Shown here: piece after piece, positions 39,421-47,461 of the stretch
How positions within the stretch are numbered: the first letter of the stretch is position 1
Layout of the letters: the number at the start of each line of letters is the position of its first letter
Source: Acinetobacter lwoffii
GTDB lineage: Bacteria; Pseudomonadota; Gammaproteobacteria; Pseudomonadales; Moraxellaceae
Reading direction: 5' to 3'
DNA length: 57,853 nt
Assembly (NCBI GenBank): GCA_013530545.1
Contig: SPVA01000078.1
Coordinates: 1-57,853 of the forward strand
Translations under genes and position numbers: made by a program
Notes under the pieces: model-generated
Databases searched by the model: none
Told to the model about the DNA's origin: nothing
Seen by the model: only the letters and a program-made list of their open reading frames with translations

Positions 39421-39900
39421 ATGCCACTTATTCTGGTTGTTATTGGGATGATCGCATTCGGGGGATTTTGGGCTTATCCCAAATATCAGATTATGCAGCT
39501 TGAAGATGAAGCACGCACAGGACTGAAATCAGGCGGATTTTCAGCTTTTGCAGAACAGGCCCGACCTGTCATGCAGGCCATGAAAATGGATTTTAGTGTG
39601 CTGGACCAATATCCGAATATCCGTTTTTACATGCGGCATATGGCCTATGAGGGCGACCAGCTGGATGAGCGGATTAAACTGGATATGCAAGCCATGTCTT
39701 GTGAGTCAATCAATTCCTTTAAAGTCATGGAACCCAAGGCGCGTACAGCGATGCTCAATGTATTGGAAGAAGATCAGATTATTTTTCATGTGTATCTGAA
39801 AAATAAACTGGGTGAAGAGCTCATGCATCATGAACAGAAGCTATCGCAATGTCCAAATTTCATTGCGGTTCGTCATTATGAACGTGCTTCGGATTCTTAA
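39421..39900 (+). CDS. Hypothetical protein with N-terminal membrane anchor
   Basis: 159 aa, family not recognised. One hydrophobic segment at residues 2-20 (PLILVVIGMIAFGGFWAY) is followed by a soluble, mostly helical domain. That domain contains many charged residues and two cysteines (MSCESIN and LSQCPNF) about 60 residues apart, a possible disulfide if the domain is periplasmic. AAGGTGA seven bases before the ATG supports a real gene. It stands alone between the scp operon and the minus-strand epmC-yciO group, so context gives no function. Confidence 0.65.
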   Translation: MPLILVVIGMIAFGGFWAYPKYQIMQLEDEARTGLKSGGFSAFAEQARPVMQAMKMDFSVLDQYPNIRFYMRHMAYEGDQLDERIKLDMQAMSCESINSFKVMEPKARTAMLNVLEEDQIIFHVYLKNKLGEELMHHEQKLSQCPNFIAVRHYERASDS

Positions 39901-39981
39901 ACTGTCTTTGCCAGCCACTGCATACCTGTCGAATTGAAAAGAATAAAACTGCAACCTCTCACCCTATGCTTTTTTAGATTT

Positions 39982-40266
39982 TCATGGTGAGGAATGATTG
40001 TATTCCTTGGTCGCAAATTCAATGATACGTTGGCAAGTCTCTGCCAGGCATACGTTCTGGTTTGAATAGATCTGCAACAACTGTCTCACTAGAGCCAACG
40101 TCAGGAAAAATTGGTACTCAGTATGATCAATATTTATAGTGAGATGGGGAGAAGGATGTGCTTCGACCAGGGCTGCCTTGGATTGCAGTGTCCAAGGCAG
40201 TTCTGCATAGATCAAATCCTGTACAGAAAATTCATGCTGATTCAGGAGCAAGTAAAATAAATCCAT
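39982..40266 (-). CDS. Small hypothetical protein downstream of yciO
   Basis: 94 aa, no recognised domain or signal peptide. It has hydrophobic and charged residues typical of a small soluble helical protein (FFLTLALVRQLLQIYSNQN). A strong AAGGAG ribosome site 9 bases before the ATG argues that it is real. It follows yciO by 45 bases on the same strand and is likely co-transcribed with it. Confidence 0.6.
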   Translation of the reverse strand: MDLFYLLLNQHEFSVQDLIYAELPWTLQSKAALVEAHPSPHLTINIDHTEYQFFLTLALVRQLLQIYSNQNVCLAETCQRIIEFATKEYNHSSP

Positions 40267-40311
40267 TTATTCTGACTCCTTCAATGTTTGTAGGAAATTC
40301 TCAGACCTCAT

Positions 40312-40929
40312 TTATTCAAAGGCGCTGACATCTCCCATACCACGACGAATCACTTCTGGATGATCACCAGATAAATCTACAATAGAGGTCGTGCTCAAGG
40401 TGCCTAAACCACTATCTACAAAAACATCAATGCGTTTGCCCAGCTGCATTTCAATATCATAAGGATCATCGAGTGGGTCAGTCTGACCCGGTAAAATCAG
40501 GGTAGAGGTCAACAGCGGTTCACCGAGTTCTTTCAGTAACATTTGACACACCGGATTATTTGGAATGCGCAGACCAATGGTTTTTTTCTTGGGATGCATC
40601 AACCGACGCGGGACTTCGCTGGTCGCAGGTAAAATAAAGGTCGTAATAGCCGGTGTATTATTTTTCAGCAAACGGTACATGGCATTGTCCACCTTGGCAT
40701 AAGTGGCAATATCGGACAAATCACAGCACAGAATCGCATATTGATGCTTTGGGCCCAGACCACGAATTTGCGCAATCCGCTCCATGGCACTCTTGTTCCC
40801 AATCTGGCAACCAATCGCATAGGCCGCATCAGTGGGATAGACCACCACATCACCCGCACGGATACGTTCCACTGCCTGACTGATTAAGCGGGGTTGCGGA
40901 TTGTCTGGGTGTACGCGTAAATGCAGCAT
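40312..40929 (-). CDS. yciO: Sua5/YciO/YrdC-family protein (YciO)
   Basis: 205 aa from ATG 40929, with GGAG eight bases upstream and the product beginning MLHLRVHPDNPQPRLI. A start at 40980 lengthens it without support. The Sua5-like double-stranded RNA-binding fold is indicated by VVYPTDAAYAIGC, KHQYAILCCDLSDIATYA and GLRIPNNPVCQMLL. YrdC/Sua5 proteins make threonylcarbamoyl-AMP for tRNA t6A. YciO is a related branch with weak or unclear activity in that reaction. The first catalytic motif here, KSAMERIAQIRGLGPKH, fits YciO better than YrdC. Confidence 0.83.
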   Translation of the reverse strand: MLHLRVHPDNPQPRLISQAVERIRAGDVVVYPTDAAYAIGCQIGNKSAMERIAQIRGLGPKHQYAILCCDLSDIATYAKVDNAMYRLLKNNTPAITTFILPATSEVPRRLMHPKKKTIGLRIPNNPVCQMLLKELGEPLLTSTLILPGQTDPLDDPYDIEMQLGKRIDVFVDSGLGTLSTTSIVDLSGDHPEVIRRGMGDVSAFE

Positions 40930-41016
40930 AGAGACTACTCCAAGCTTGGGCTGATGGCTTATTATGTGGCGCTCAAGCAAGATCTGGCAATCATAAAAAA
41001 GGTAGATTTGTGTAAT

Positions 41017-41679
41017 TTAATCAAGCATTTCACGTATAAATTCATCAGATTGTAAACTTTTGCCACCTCTAATGCAGATACAGATACATTGGATAAAGCG
41101 CGCTGCATCACATGGAAGTTTGGCTGTACCATTAAAATAAGCCTGTACTTGAGCGTAGACATTATCTTTAAAGCTGGCACCATCACCGCCGTCGCCAGTC
41201 AGGTTATCCAAAGAAACCCGAAATTTACGGCCAAAAGCCTGGGCAAACATCCACTCAATTGCCTGTGGCTTGATTTCCACCTGTTCAAATAAAGCCTGCT
41301 GTTCACGGGTCCGCCCATCCGGGGCATACCAGTAACCCAGATCAGGCAGCAGGCGGCGTTTGTCTCCGGCAATGGTCCAGTGGCTGATTTCATGCAAAGC
41401 GCTATTAAAGAAACCATGGGCAAACTGGATCCGGGCAGGACTGTTTGTACTTGCAGGGAAATATTCTGGTTCAAATTCGCCACGCACTAAAGTGACATTT
41501 AAATGGGAAAACCAGTGATTAAAGTGTAAGATGAGCCAGTCCACCTGCTGCGCTTCTGACGATAAATTCGCCCATGGCGAGAGTTGCACTTGTTGTGTTG
41601 AACTGTCAGAATCAAGGCTTGGAATTGTGCTAACGAGTGATGAAACATTCACTTCTGTTTGCGGCTGCAACAGATGCAT
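41017..41679 (-). CDS. epmC: Elongation factor P hydroxylase-like protein EpmC
   Basis: 220 aa from ATG 41679. The frame is open upstream to a TTG at 41718. EpmC (YfcM) hydroxylates the lysylated lysine of EF-P. The family motif is visible as FFNSALHEISHWTIAG, with His96-Glu97 and His100 as likely metal ligands, and GYWYAPDGRTREQQALFEQV follows. E. coli EpmC is about 182 aa, so this one has a longer, low-complexity N-terminus (about 40 residues) and a longer end. The other EF-P modification genes are not in the window. It is divergent from yceD. Confidence 0.85.
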   Translation of the reverse strand: MHLLQPQTEVNVSSLVSTIPSLDSDSSTQQVQLSPWANLSSEAQQVDWLILHFNHWFSHLNVTLVRGEFEPEYFPASTNSPARIQFAHGFFNSALHEISHWTIAGDKRRLLPDLGYWYAPDGRTREQQALFEQVEIKPQAIEWMFAQAFGRKFRVSLDNLTGDGGDGASFKDNVYAQVQAYFNGTAKLPCDAARFIQCICICIRGGKSLQSDEFIREMLD

Positions 41680-41734
41680 GACTTGAGTTACCCAAATGGT
41701 CTGTCGAAATAAGTACAAAATTGTATCTTAATCT

Positions 41735-41763
41735 TTGACAGAGTACTGATGAATTTGTAGAAT
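41735..41763 (+). promoter_or_regulatory. Near-consensus promoter of yceD-rpmF
   Basis: TTGACA (41735-41740), 17-base spacer, TAGAAT (41758-41763). The predicted start, about 41770, is only some 7 bases from the yceD ATG. Confidence 0.75.
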
Positions 41764-41776
41764 TGCCGCCTTAATT

Positions 41777-42334
41777 ATGTCAGCAAATACCTTTCCGGCA
41801 CAGATTGAGCCGTTTAAATGGGCTGAACAGGGCTTTAAATGGTCAGGTCAACTGCCTTTATCCCGCTTTGTTCGTATCGCTCGTGAAGCTGTTGGATCAA
41901 TTGATGATCAATTGATTAACATAGACTGTAAGCTATCAATGGATGCCTATCATCGTATTGCATGGCTAGATGGTCACGTTGAAACAAAAGTTCCTATGGA
42001 ATGCCAGCGTTGTCTGGAAACTGTAGAAATTGAACTGGTTTCATCGTTCCATTTAGCACTTGTGGATGATGAGTCACTGATAGAGCGCTTGGATGAGGAT
42101 GCTGATTTCATCGTCCTAGGTGAAAGTGAAGCAACGACCAAAGGTGATTATGATGCACCGGCGACCGCTGATTTGCTCGCGCTGATAGAAGATGAACTGT
42201 TATTGTTGATGCCGTTGTCGCCTAAACATGAGTTTTGTGAACATAAGCATCAACCTGCCGTAGAAGAAGTGGCTGAAGAAAAACGGGACAACCCGTTTGA
42301 AGTTTTGGCTGCTTTGAAGGGTAAACTTAACTAA
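41777..42334 (+). CDS. yceD: YceD/DUF177-family protein (23S rRNA accumulation protein)
   Basis: 185 aa. The DUF177 cysteine pair is visible in PMECQRCLETVEIEL (about residues 75-89), and the acidic stretch and C-terminal DNPFEVLAALKGKLN end are typical. The family is linked to 23S rRNA accumulation and nearly always lies just before rpmF, as here (77 bases). Its exact activity is not established. The start is fixed by family alignment (MSANTFPAQIEPFKWAEQ). There is no Shine-Dalgarno sequence, and the predicted leader is only about 7 bases. Confidence 0.88.
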   Translation: MSANTFPAQIEPFKWAEQGFKWSGQLPLSRFVRIAREAVGSIDDQLINIDCKLSMDAYHRIAWLDGHVETKVPMECQRCLETVEIELVSSFHLALVDDESLIERLDEDADFIVLGESEATTKGDYDAPATADLLALIEDELLLLMPLSPKHEFCEHKHQPAVEEVAEEKRDNPFEVLAALKGKLN

Positions 42335-42411
42335 TTTTTGTGTTATACTCTTGTGTATAAGACAATCGAATTTGTTCTGATCCATTTTTTCGATCTTTGT
42401 AAGGAGCCATC

Positions 42412-42555
42412 ATGGCCGTTCAGCAAAACCGTAAAAGTCGCTCTCGCCGTGACATGCGCCGTTCACATGACGCTTTAACCGAGAATCGTCACCACGTATC
42501 TAAAGATGGTATCTACCGTGGTCGTCAATTATTCGCTAAAGCATCTGCTGAATAA
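42412..42555 (+). CDS. rpmF: 50S ribosomal protein L32, short variant
   Basis: 47 aa. It starts [20 protein letters not shown], the L32 hallmark, with AAGGAG before the ATG, and ends [14 protein letters not shown]. Compared with E. coli L32 (57 aa), the stretch between DALT and RHH is 2 residues instead of 16. The internal loop region (SLSVDKTSGEKH in E. coli) is missing, while both ends are intact and in frame. It lies in the usual place between yceD and fabD. A real shortened form and an assembly or deletion artefact are both possible. Confidence 0.9.
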   Translation: MAVQQNRKSRSRRDMRRSHDALTENRHHVSKDGIYRGRQLFAKASAE

Positions 42556-42587
42556 TTGGTGATGTATTAAGCGTCAAGCTTAGTAGA

Positions 42588-42618
42588 AAAAATGGGAGCA
42601 TTTAGCTCCCTTTTTTTT
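42588..42618 (+). terminator. Intrinsic terminator after rpmF
   Basis: GGGAGC-ATTTA-GCTCCC with eight following Ts. Confidence 0.92.
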
Positions 42619-42778
42619 GTCTTTGATTTTTAGGTGTATCGGTTTTTTGTTGTATTTGGCAATTACCGCCGACAAAATTACATGCTAAATTGCGCTCCAC
42701 AATGATTTAGGTGGTCTTATTGGTCAGTCTTCTTGTTAGGATTGAAGAAGCACACCTCTTGAATGAAAGGATTTTATT

Positions 42779-43765
42779 ATGTCTGCTACACCACTCGAAC
42801 AAGCAGCGCCAGCAACAAAAACTGCATTTGTGTTTCCGGGTCAGGGTTCCCAAAAAGCTGGTATGCTGGCTGAGCTTGCAGAACAGTTTGCGAGTATTCG
42901 CGAGACATTTGCAGAAGCATCTGAAGCCGTCGGTTTTGATCTGTGGCAGATTGCGCAAACTGGCGAAGGTCTGGATCAAACCGAATTTACCCAGCCGGTA
43001 TTGCTGACTGCAAGTATTGCCTTATGGCGCGTGTGGTTGGAATCTGGCGGTGTAGCACCGAAATATCTTGCAGGCCATTCACTGGGTGAATACAGCGCAC
43101 TGGTTGCATCAGGTGCTTTAAGCCTGGGTGATGCTGCGAAGCTAGTGAACTTGCGTGGCAAACTCATGCAGACTGCTGTACCTCAGGGTGTGGGTGCGAT
43201 GGCTGCCATTTTGGGTCTGGACGATGCCAAAGTGATTGAGCTGTGTGCACAAGCAACTGCAGCAGGCGAAGGTTCTGTCGAAGCGGCGAACTACAATGCG
43301 CAAGGGCAGGTTGTCGTTGCAGGCAATAAAGATCGCGTTGAAGCAGTGATGGCATTGGCCAAAGAAAACGGCGGAAAAGCCATTGCATTGCCAGTATCGG
43401 TTCCATCGCATTGTTCATTGATGAAACCTGCTGCTGAACAGTTTGCTCCGGCATTGGAACAAACCGCCATTGAGCTGCCACGCATTCCTGTATTACAAAA
43501 TGTAGGCGCGCAAGCGGCAACCAATGTAAATGAATTGCGTCAGGCGTTGACCGCGCAACTTTATGAGTCAGTACAATGGACCAAAACCTTACAATACCTT
43601 CAAGATGAAGGCATTGAGTACATCGTAGAATGTGGTCCGGGTAATGTATTGACCAACTTGGCGAAACGCTTGCCGAATATTCAAAAAGCACTTCCACTGG
43701 ACAGTCAATCCCGTCTGGAAGATGCATTAAACACCGTATTGGCGGCAGAAGGGAAAAGTGCATGA
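42779..43765 (+). CDS. fabD: Malonyl-CoA-ACP transacylase FabD
   Basis: 328 aa. It loads malonyl groups onto acyl carrier protein. Active Ser101 is in AGHSLGEYSALV, the FVFPGQGSQKAGM motif precedes it, and the catalytic His is in VSVPSHCSLM. Compared with E. coli FabD it carries a short N-terminal extension of about 12 residues (SATPLEQAAPAT). AAGGA seven bases before the ATG supports this start. Its stop overlaps the fabG start by four bases (ATGA), so the two are translationally coupled. Confidence 0.96.
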   Translation: MSATPLEQAAPATKTAFVFPGQGSQKAGMLAELAEQFASIRETFAEASEAVGFDLWQIAQTGEGLDQTEFTQPVLLTASIALWRVWLESGGVAPKYLAGHSLGEYSALVASGALSLGDAAKLVNLRGKLMQTAVPQGVGAMAAILGLDDAKVIELCAQATAAGEGSVEAANYNAQGQVVVAGNKDRVEAVMALAKENGGKAIALPVSVPSHCSLMKPAAEQFAPALEQTAIELPRIPVLQNVGAQAATNVNELRQALTAQLYESVQWTKTLQYLQDEGIEYIVECGPGNVLTNLAKRLPNIQKALPLDSQSRLEDALNTVLAAEGKSA

Positions 43766-44496
43766 CACAGGAACGTAAAGTTGCTCTGGTAACAGGTGCA
43801 AGTCGTGGTATTGGTGCTGCGATCGCACAGCAATTGATTCAAGACGGTTATTTTGTCGTAGGTACTGCAACGTCTGAAGCAGGTGCGGAAAAATTATCGG
43901 CAGAATTTGCTGAAAATGGCGCTGGAAAAGTACTAGATGTACGTGATGGTGCTGCGATTGATGGGCTGGTAACGGACATCGAACAGAACTATGGTCCAGT
44001 CCTTGCGTTGGTCAATAATGCAGGTATTACCAAAGACAATTTGCTGCTGCGTATGTCTGAAGATGACTGGGATGATATTTTAAATATTCACCTGAAAGCA
44101 GTTTACCGTCTGTCTAAGCGTGTACTCAAAGGCATGACCAAGGCGCGTTTCGGCCGCATCATCAATATCAGTTCTGTGGTGGCACACTTTGCCAACCCAG
44201 GTCAGGCCAACTATTCTGCTGCCAAAGCAGGTATTGAAGCATTTAGCCGCAGCCTTGCCAAAGAAATGGGCAGTCGTCAGATTACGGTAAACTCGGTCGC
44301 ACCAGGTTTTATTGCGACTGAGATGACTGAACAGTTAAGCGAAGAAATTCGTAAAAAAATGACTGAGCAAGTGGCATTAAACCGTTTAGGTGATCCACAG
44401 GATATCGCAAATGCCGTAAGTTTCTTGGCTTCAGATAAAGCCAGTTACATTACTGGTACAGTTATGCATGTAAATGGGGGCTTATACATGAGCTAA
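43762..44496 (+). CDS. fabG: 3-oxoacyl-ACP reductase FabG
   Basis: 244 aa SDR. It reduces beta-ketoacyl-ACP with NADPH. The cofactor motif [12 protein letters not shown] is at about residues 12-23, NNAG at 85-88 follows, and the catalytic residues Ser138, Tyr151 and Lys155 are at the standard FabG positions. The end [13 protein letters not shown] is characteristic. It is coupled to fabD and is followed 83 bases later by acpP. Confidence 0.97.
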   Translation: MTQERKVALVTGASRGIGAAIAQQLIQDGYFVVGTATSEAGAEKLSAEFAENGAGKVLDVRDGAAIDGLVTDIEQNYGPVLALVNNAGITKDNLLLRMSEDDWDDILNIHLKAVYRLSKRVLKGMTKARFGRIINISSVVAHFANPGQANYSAAKAGIEAFSRSLAKEMGSRQITVNSVAPGFIATEMTEQLSEEIRKKMTEQVALNRLGDPQDIANAVSFLASDKASYITGTVMHVNGGLYMS

Positions 44497-44579
44497 GCTC
44501 AAGTATAAACTTTCCAAATTTTTTAGATTCAATTAAACTAACGGCATTAAAAACGCCACAAGCAATGAGGAGAATTCCT

Positions 44580-44816
44580 GTGAGCGATATCGAACAACGT
44601 GTTAAGCAAGCAGTTGCAGAACAACTTGGTATCAAAATCGAAGAGATTAAAAACGAAGCATCTTTCATGGATGACTTAGGTGCAGATTCTCTAGATCTAG
44701 TTGAACTTGTTATGTCTTTCGAAAATGATTTCGACATCACGATTCCTGATGAAGATTCTAACGAAATCACAACTGTTCAATCTGCAATTGACTACGTTTC
44801 TAAGAAACTGGGTTAA
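44580..44816 (+). CDS. acpP: Acyl carrier protein
   Basis: 78 aa from a GTG start at 44580 ([10 protein letters not shown]), with AGGAG seven bases upstream. An ATG 15 bases earlier would place the ribosome site inside the gene. The phosphopantetheine serine is Ser37 in GADSLDLVE. The protein is strongly acidic as expected. It carries growing fatty acyl chains for FabD, FabG, FabB and others. Its codon use looks biased as for highly expressed genes. Confidence 0.97.
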   Translation: MSDIEQRVKQAVAEQLGIKIEEIKNEASFMDDLGADSLDLVELVMSFENDFDITIPDEDSNEITTVQSAIDYVSKKLG

Positions 44817-44842
44817 TCGCCGATTTCAGCTTTGCTGAACAT

Positions 44843-44869
44843 AAAGACCACCCTTGAGGTGGTTTTTTT
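44843..44869 (+). terminator. Intrinsic terminator after acpP
   Basis: ACCACC-CTTGA-GGTGGT followed by a T-run. Confidence 0.9.
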
Positions 44870-44998
44870 GTGTCTGCTTTTCACATGAATGCAGGTTTTA
44901 CAATCCATTACCTTTCTGTCACCAATGACTAACTATCTCTCTAGAGTTTTCATTATAAAAATAAGGATGTGATATTAACAACAAGAATGGAGTCCGCT

Positions 44999-45493
44999 AT
45001 GGGTCTTTTTGATTTTGTAAAAGGTATCGGTAAGAAGAATACAGCTGCTGCGGAACCACAGGCTGCACCTACAACGACAACGCCGGCTGCAGCACAACCT
45101 GCAGAGCCCTCTGCTCAGGAAGTGGCAAATAAATTACTCGGCCATGTGAAAAGTCTGGGCCTTCCGATCACTGGCTTATCCATTAGTTATAATTCCGCTT
45201 CGGATCTGGCGACGGTTAGAGGTCAGGTGCAAAGCCAGGCCGATCGTGAAAAGATTGTTCTGGCCGTGGGTAATATTGATCATGTCGCCAAAGTGGATGA
45301 TCAGCTTACGGTGAGCAGTCCTGAACCGGAAAGTAAATTTTACACGGTGAAATCAGGTGACAGTCTGTCGAAAATCTCAAAAGAATTTTATGGTGATGCC
45401 AATCAGTATAATAAGATTTTTGAAGCCAACCGTCCGTTGCTCAAAGATGCAGATGATATTTTCCCGGGACAGGTGCTCCGCATTCCTGCTTAA
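44999..45493 (+). CDS. kbp: BON-LysM protein, potassium-binding Kbp/YgaU type
   Basis: 164 aa from ATG 44999 (MGLFDFVKGIGKKN), with GGAG seven bases upstream. A BON domain (about 43-103) contains ISYNSASDLATVRGQVQSQA, and a C-terminal LysM domain (about 112-163) has FYTVKSGDSLSKISKEFYGD. E. coli Kbp is a cytosolic K+ sensor of about 149 aa with the same two domains. The extra length here is an Ala/Pro/Thr-rich linker after the N-terminus. There is no signal peptide, so a cell-wall role for the LysM is unlikely. Confidence 0.88.
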   Translation: MGLFDFVKGIGKKNTAAAEPQAAPTTTTPAAAQPAEPSAQEVANKLLGHVKSLGLPITGLSISYNSASDLATVRGQVQSQADREKIVLAVGNIDHVAKVDDQLTVSSPEPESKFYTVKSGDSLSKISKEFYGDANQYNKIFEANRPLLKDADDIFPGQVLRIPA

Positions 45494-45523
45494 GATTTAA
45501 TAATTCCAATCAATGTTCGATCT

Positions 45524-45553
45524 CAAAGCCCCGTTTGGGGCTTTGTTGTTTTT
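45524..45553. terminator. Terminator between kbp and the Lrp-family gene
   Basis: AAAGCCCC-GTTT-GGGGCTTT followed by a T-rich tail (GTTGTTTTT). Confidence 0.85.
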
Positions 45554-45559
45554 GACTCA

Positions 45560-46027
45560 TTAAATACCCAGGTCCAGATATAAACTTTCTTTGACTTCTT
45601 CCATCACCACATAACTGTGCGAGGAGGCAGAGGCGGGTAGTTTTTTCAGTAAATCTCCCAACAAGCGGCGATAAGCACTCATTTCTTTTAAACGTGCTTT
45701 GACCAGATAATCAAAATCACCGGAAATTAAATGGCATTCCAGGACTTCTGGAATCTCAGTCAGATTACGAGCCACCTGATCAAAGACATCTCCTGATTTG
45801 GCGGAGAGTTTGATTTCCAGAAAAACCAGCAGGTTGCGCTCCAGCATTTCCGGATTTAAACGGGCGTAATAGCCCATGATAATGCCTTCGCGCTCTAGCC
45901 GTTTTACCCGTTCTGAACAGGGCGTGGTCGATAGATTGACGCGTGCTGCAAGTTCGCTAATGGCAATCCGGCCATCGCGTTGCAGGATATCCAGAATCAT
46001 GCGGTCAATGCGGTCTAATTTGCGCAT
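45560..46027 (-). CDS. Lrp/AsnC-family regulator, probable DadR of the alanine locus
   Basis: 155 aa from ATG 46027 (GAGGG upstream). The codon before it is a TTG that only extends the frame. The N-terminal helix-turn-helix is LDRIDRMILDILQRDGRIAI with ARVNLSTTPCSERVKRLERE. The C-terminal RAM/ligand domain (about 70-145) contains HLISGDFDYLVKARLKEM. It is divergent from dadA, and in Pseudomonas the equivalent regulator DadR activates dadAX in response to L-alanine. The same role is inferred here. Repeated TTCACT/AGTGAA motifs lie in the shared promoter region. Confidence 0.85.
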   Translation of the reverse strand: MRKLDRIDRMILDILQRDGRIAISELAARVNLSTTPCSERVKRLEREGIIMGYYARLNPEMLERNLLVFLEIKLSAKSGDVFDQVARNLTEIPEVLECHLISGDFDYLVKARLKEMSAYRRLLGDLLKKLPASASSHSYVVMEEVKESLYLDLGI

Positions 46028-46069
46028 CAATATTTCCCTCTTTTTTTTAATTCTGCCCGAAAAAATATT

Positions 46070-46138
46070 TATTTCACTGAATATACAGTCTGAATATAGT
46101 GAATTTAACTATTAAAGCAAAAATATACTAGTGAAATA
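46070..46138. promoter_or_regulatory. Inverted repeats in the lrp-dadA divergent promoter region
   Basis: TATTTCACT (46070-46078) and its exact reverse complement AGTGAAATA (46130-46138) flank a third half-site AGTGAA (46098-46103). A possible -10, TATACT, is at 46124-46129. The spacing suits a multimeric Lrp-type regulator wrapping the DNA. Confidence 0.5.
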
Positions 46139-46167
46139 AACTGAAAAGATGTTTGAGGGTTAAGGTA

Positions 46168-47427
46168 ATGCGCGTATTGGTTTTAGGTAGTGGTGTGATT
46201 GGTGTGGCAAGCGCTTACTATCTGGCGCAGCAGGGAGCGACCGTGACTGTGTTGGATCGTCAGGCAGGTCCGGCGCAAGAAACCAGCTTCGGTAATGCCG
46301 GGCAGATTTCTCCAGGATATTCGACCCCTTGGGCTGCACCAGGTATTCCATTTAAGGCAGTCAAATGGATGTTTCAGCATCATGCACCGTTGGCGATTAA
46401 TGTCGATGGCAGCTTGTGGCAATTGCAGTGGATGGCACAAATGCTGAAAAACTGTAATGCGCAGCATTATGCAGTCAATAAAGAACGGATGGTGCGTGTG
46501 GCTGAATATAGCCGTGACTGTTTGCGTAATTTGCGCCGTGATATTGGCATCTCTTATGAAAACCGTTCAAAAGGCACTTTGCAGATTTTCCGTAAAGATG
46601 CGCAGCTGGATGCGGTGCAGCGCGATATTGAAGTTCTGAAAGAAACCGGAGTTGAATTTGAACTACTGGACCGCGATGGATTGGCGCGTGTAGAACCGGC
46701 ATTGGCACAGGCAAAAGACAAACTGGTAGGTGGTCTGCATTTACCCAATGATGAAACAGGTGACTGCTATCTGTTTACCAATGCCCTGGCAGAACATGCC
46801 AAAGGGATGGGTGTAGAGTTTAAGTTCAATCAAAATGTTGAAAAGCTGATTGTAGAAGGTGACCAGATCAAAGGTGTTCTGGTGAATGGTCAGGTACTCA
46901 CGGCAGATAAATATGTGCTGGCCTTTGGTAGTTATTCACGTGATTTCCTCAAACCGCTTGAACTGAATTTACCGGTCTATCCGGTGAAAGGTTATTCACT
47001 GACCATTCCGATTTTAGATCCGGCCTATGCACCACAATCTACAGTACTGGATGAAACCTATAAAATTGCGATTACCCGTTTCGACCAGCGCATCCGCGTA
47101 GGGGGAATGGCTGAACTGAGCGGTTTTAATTTGGGTCTGAATGAAGATCGTCGCGGCACGCTGGAAATGGTGACCCGTGATTTATTCCCTGGAGGAGACA
47201 TGAATCAGGCCAGTTTCTGGACAGGACTGCGTCCAATGACCCCGGACAGTACGCCAATTATTGGGAAAACCCGTTTTAAAAACCTGTTCCTGAATACTGG
47301 ACATGGCACGCTGGGCTGGACCATGGCCTGCGGTTCAGGGAAATTAATCAGCGATCTGGTCTTGGCCCGTGATCCTGAAATCAGCACCGAAGGTCTGTCA
47401 TTGGCGCGCTATCACCACGCGGCTTAG
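46168..47427 (+). CDS. dadA: D-amino acid dehydrogenase small subunit
   Basis: 419 aa from ATG 46168, giving [20 protein letters not shown] with the FAD-binding GxGxxG at 8-13. An upstream TTG start is rejected. GAGGG lies eight bases upstream. It oxidises D-alanine and other D-amino acids at the inner membrane, passing electrons to the quinone pool. Family motifs include [36 protein letters not shown] and the C-terminal [14 protein letters not shown] and [16 protein letters not shown]. It is followed by the racemase after 34 bases, the classical dadAX pair. Confidence 0.95.
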   Translation: MRVLVLGSGVIGVASAYYLAQQGATVTVLDRQAGPAQETSFGNAGQISPGYSTPWAAPGIPFKAVKWMFQHHAPLAINVDGSLWQLQWMAQMLKNCNAQHYAVNKERMVRVAEYSRDCLRNLRRDIGISYENRSKGTLQIFRKDAQLDAVQRDIEVLKETGVEFELLDRDGLARVEPALAQAKDKLVGGLHLPNDETGDCYLFTNALAEHAKGMGVEFKFNQNVEKLIVEGDQIKGVLVNGQVLTADKYVLAFGSYSRDFLKPLELNLPVYPVKGYSLTIPILDPAYAPQSTVLDETYKIAITRFDQRIRVGGMAELSGFNLGLNEDRRGTLEMVTRDLFPGGDMNQASFWTGLRPMTPDSTPIIGKTRFKNLFLNTGHGTLGWTMACGSGKLISDLVLARDPEISTEGLSLARYHHAA

Positions 47428-47461
47428 AGCCATCTGAGGCGGAATATTCAAGGAGGAATGT

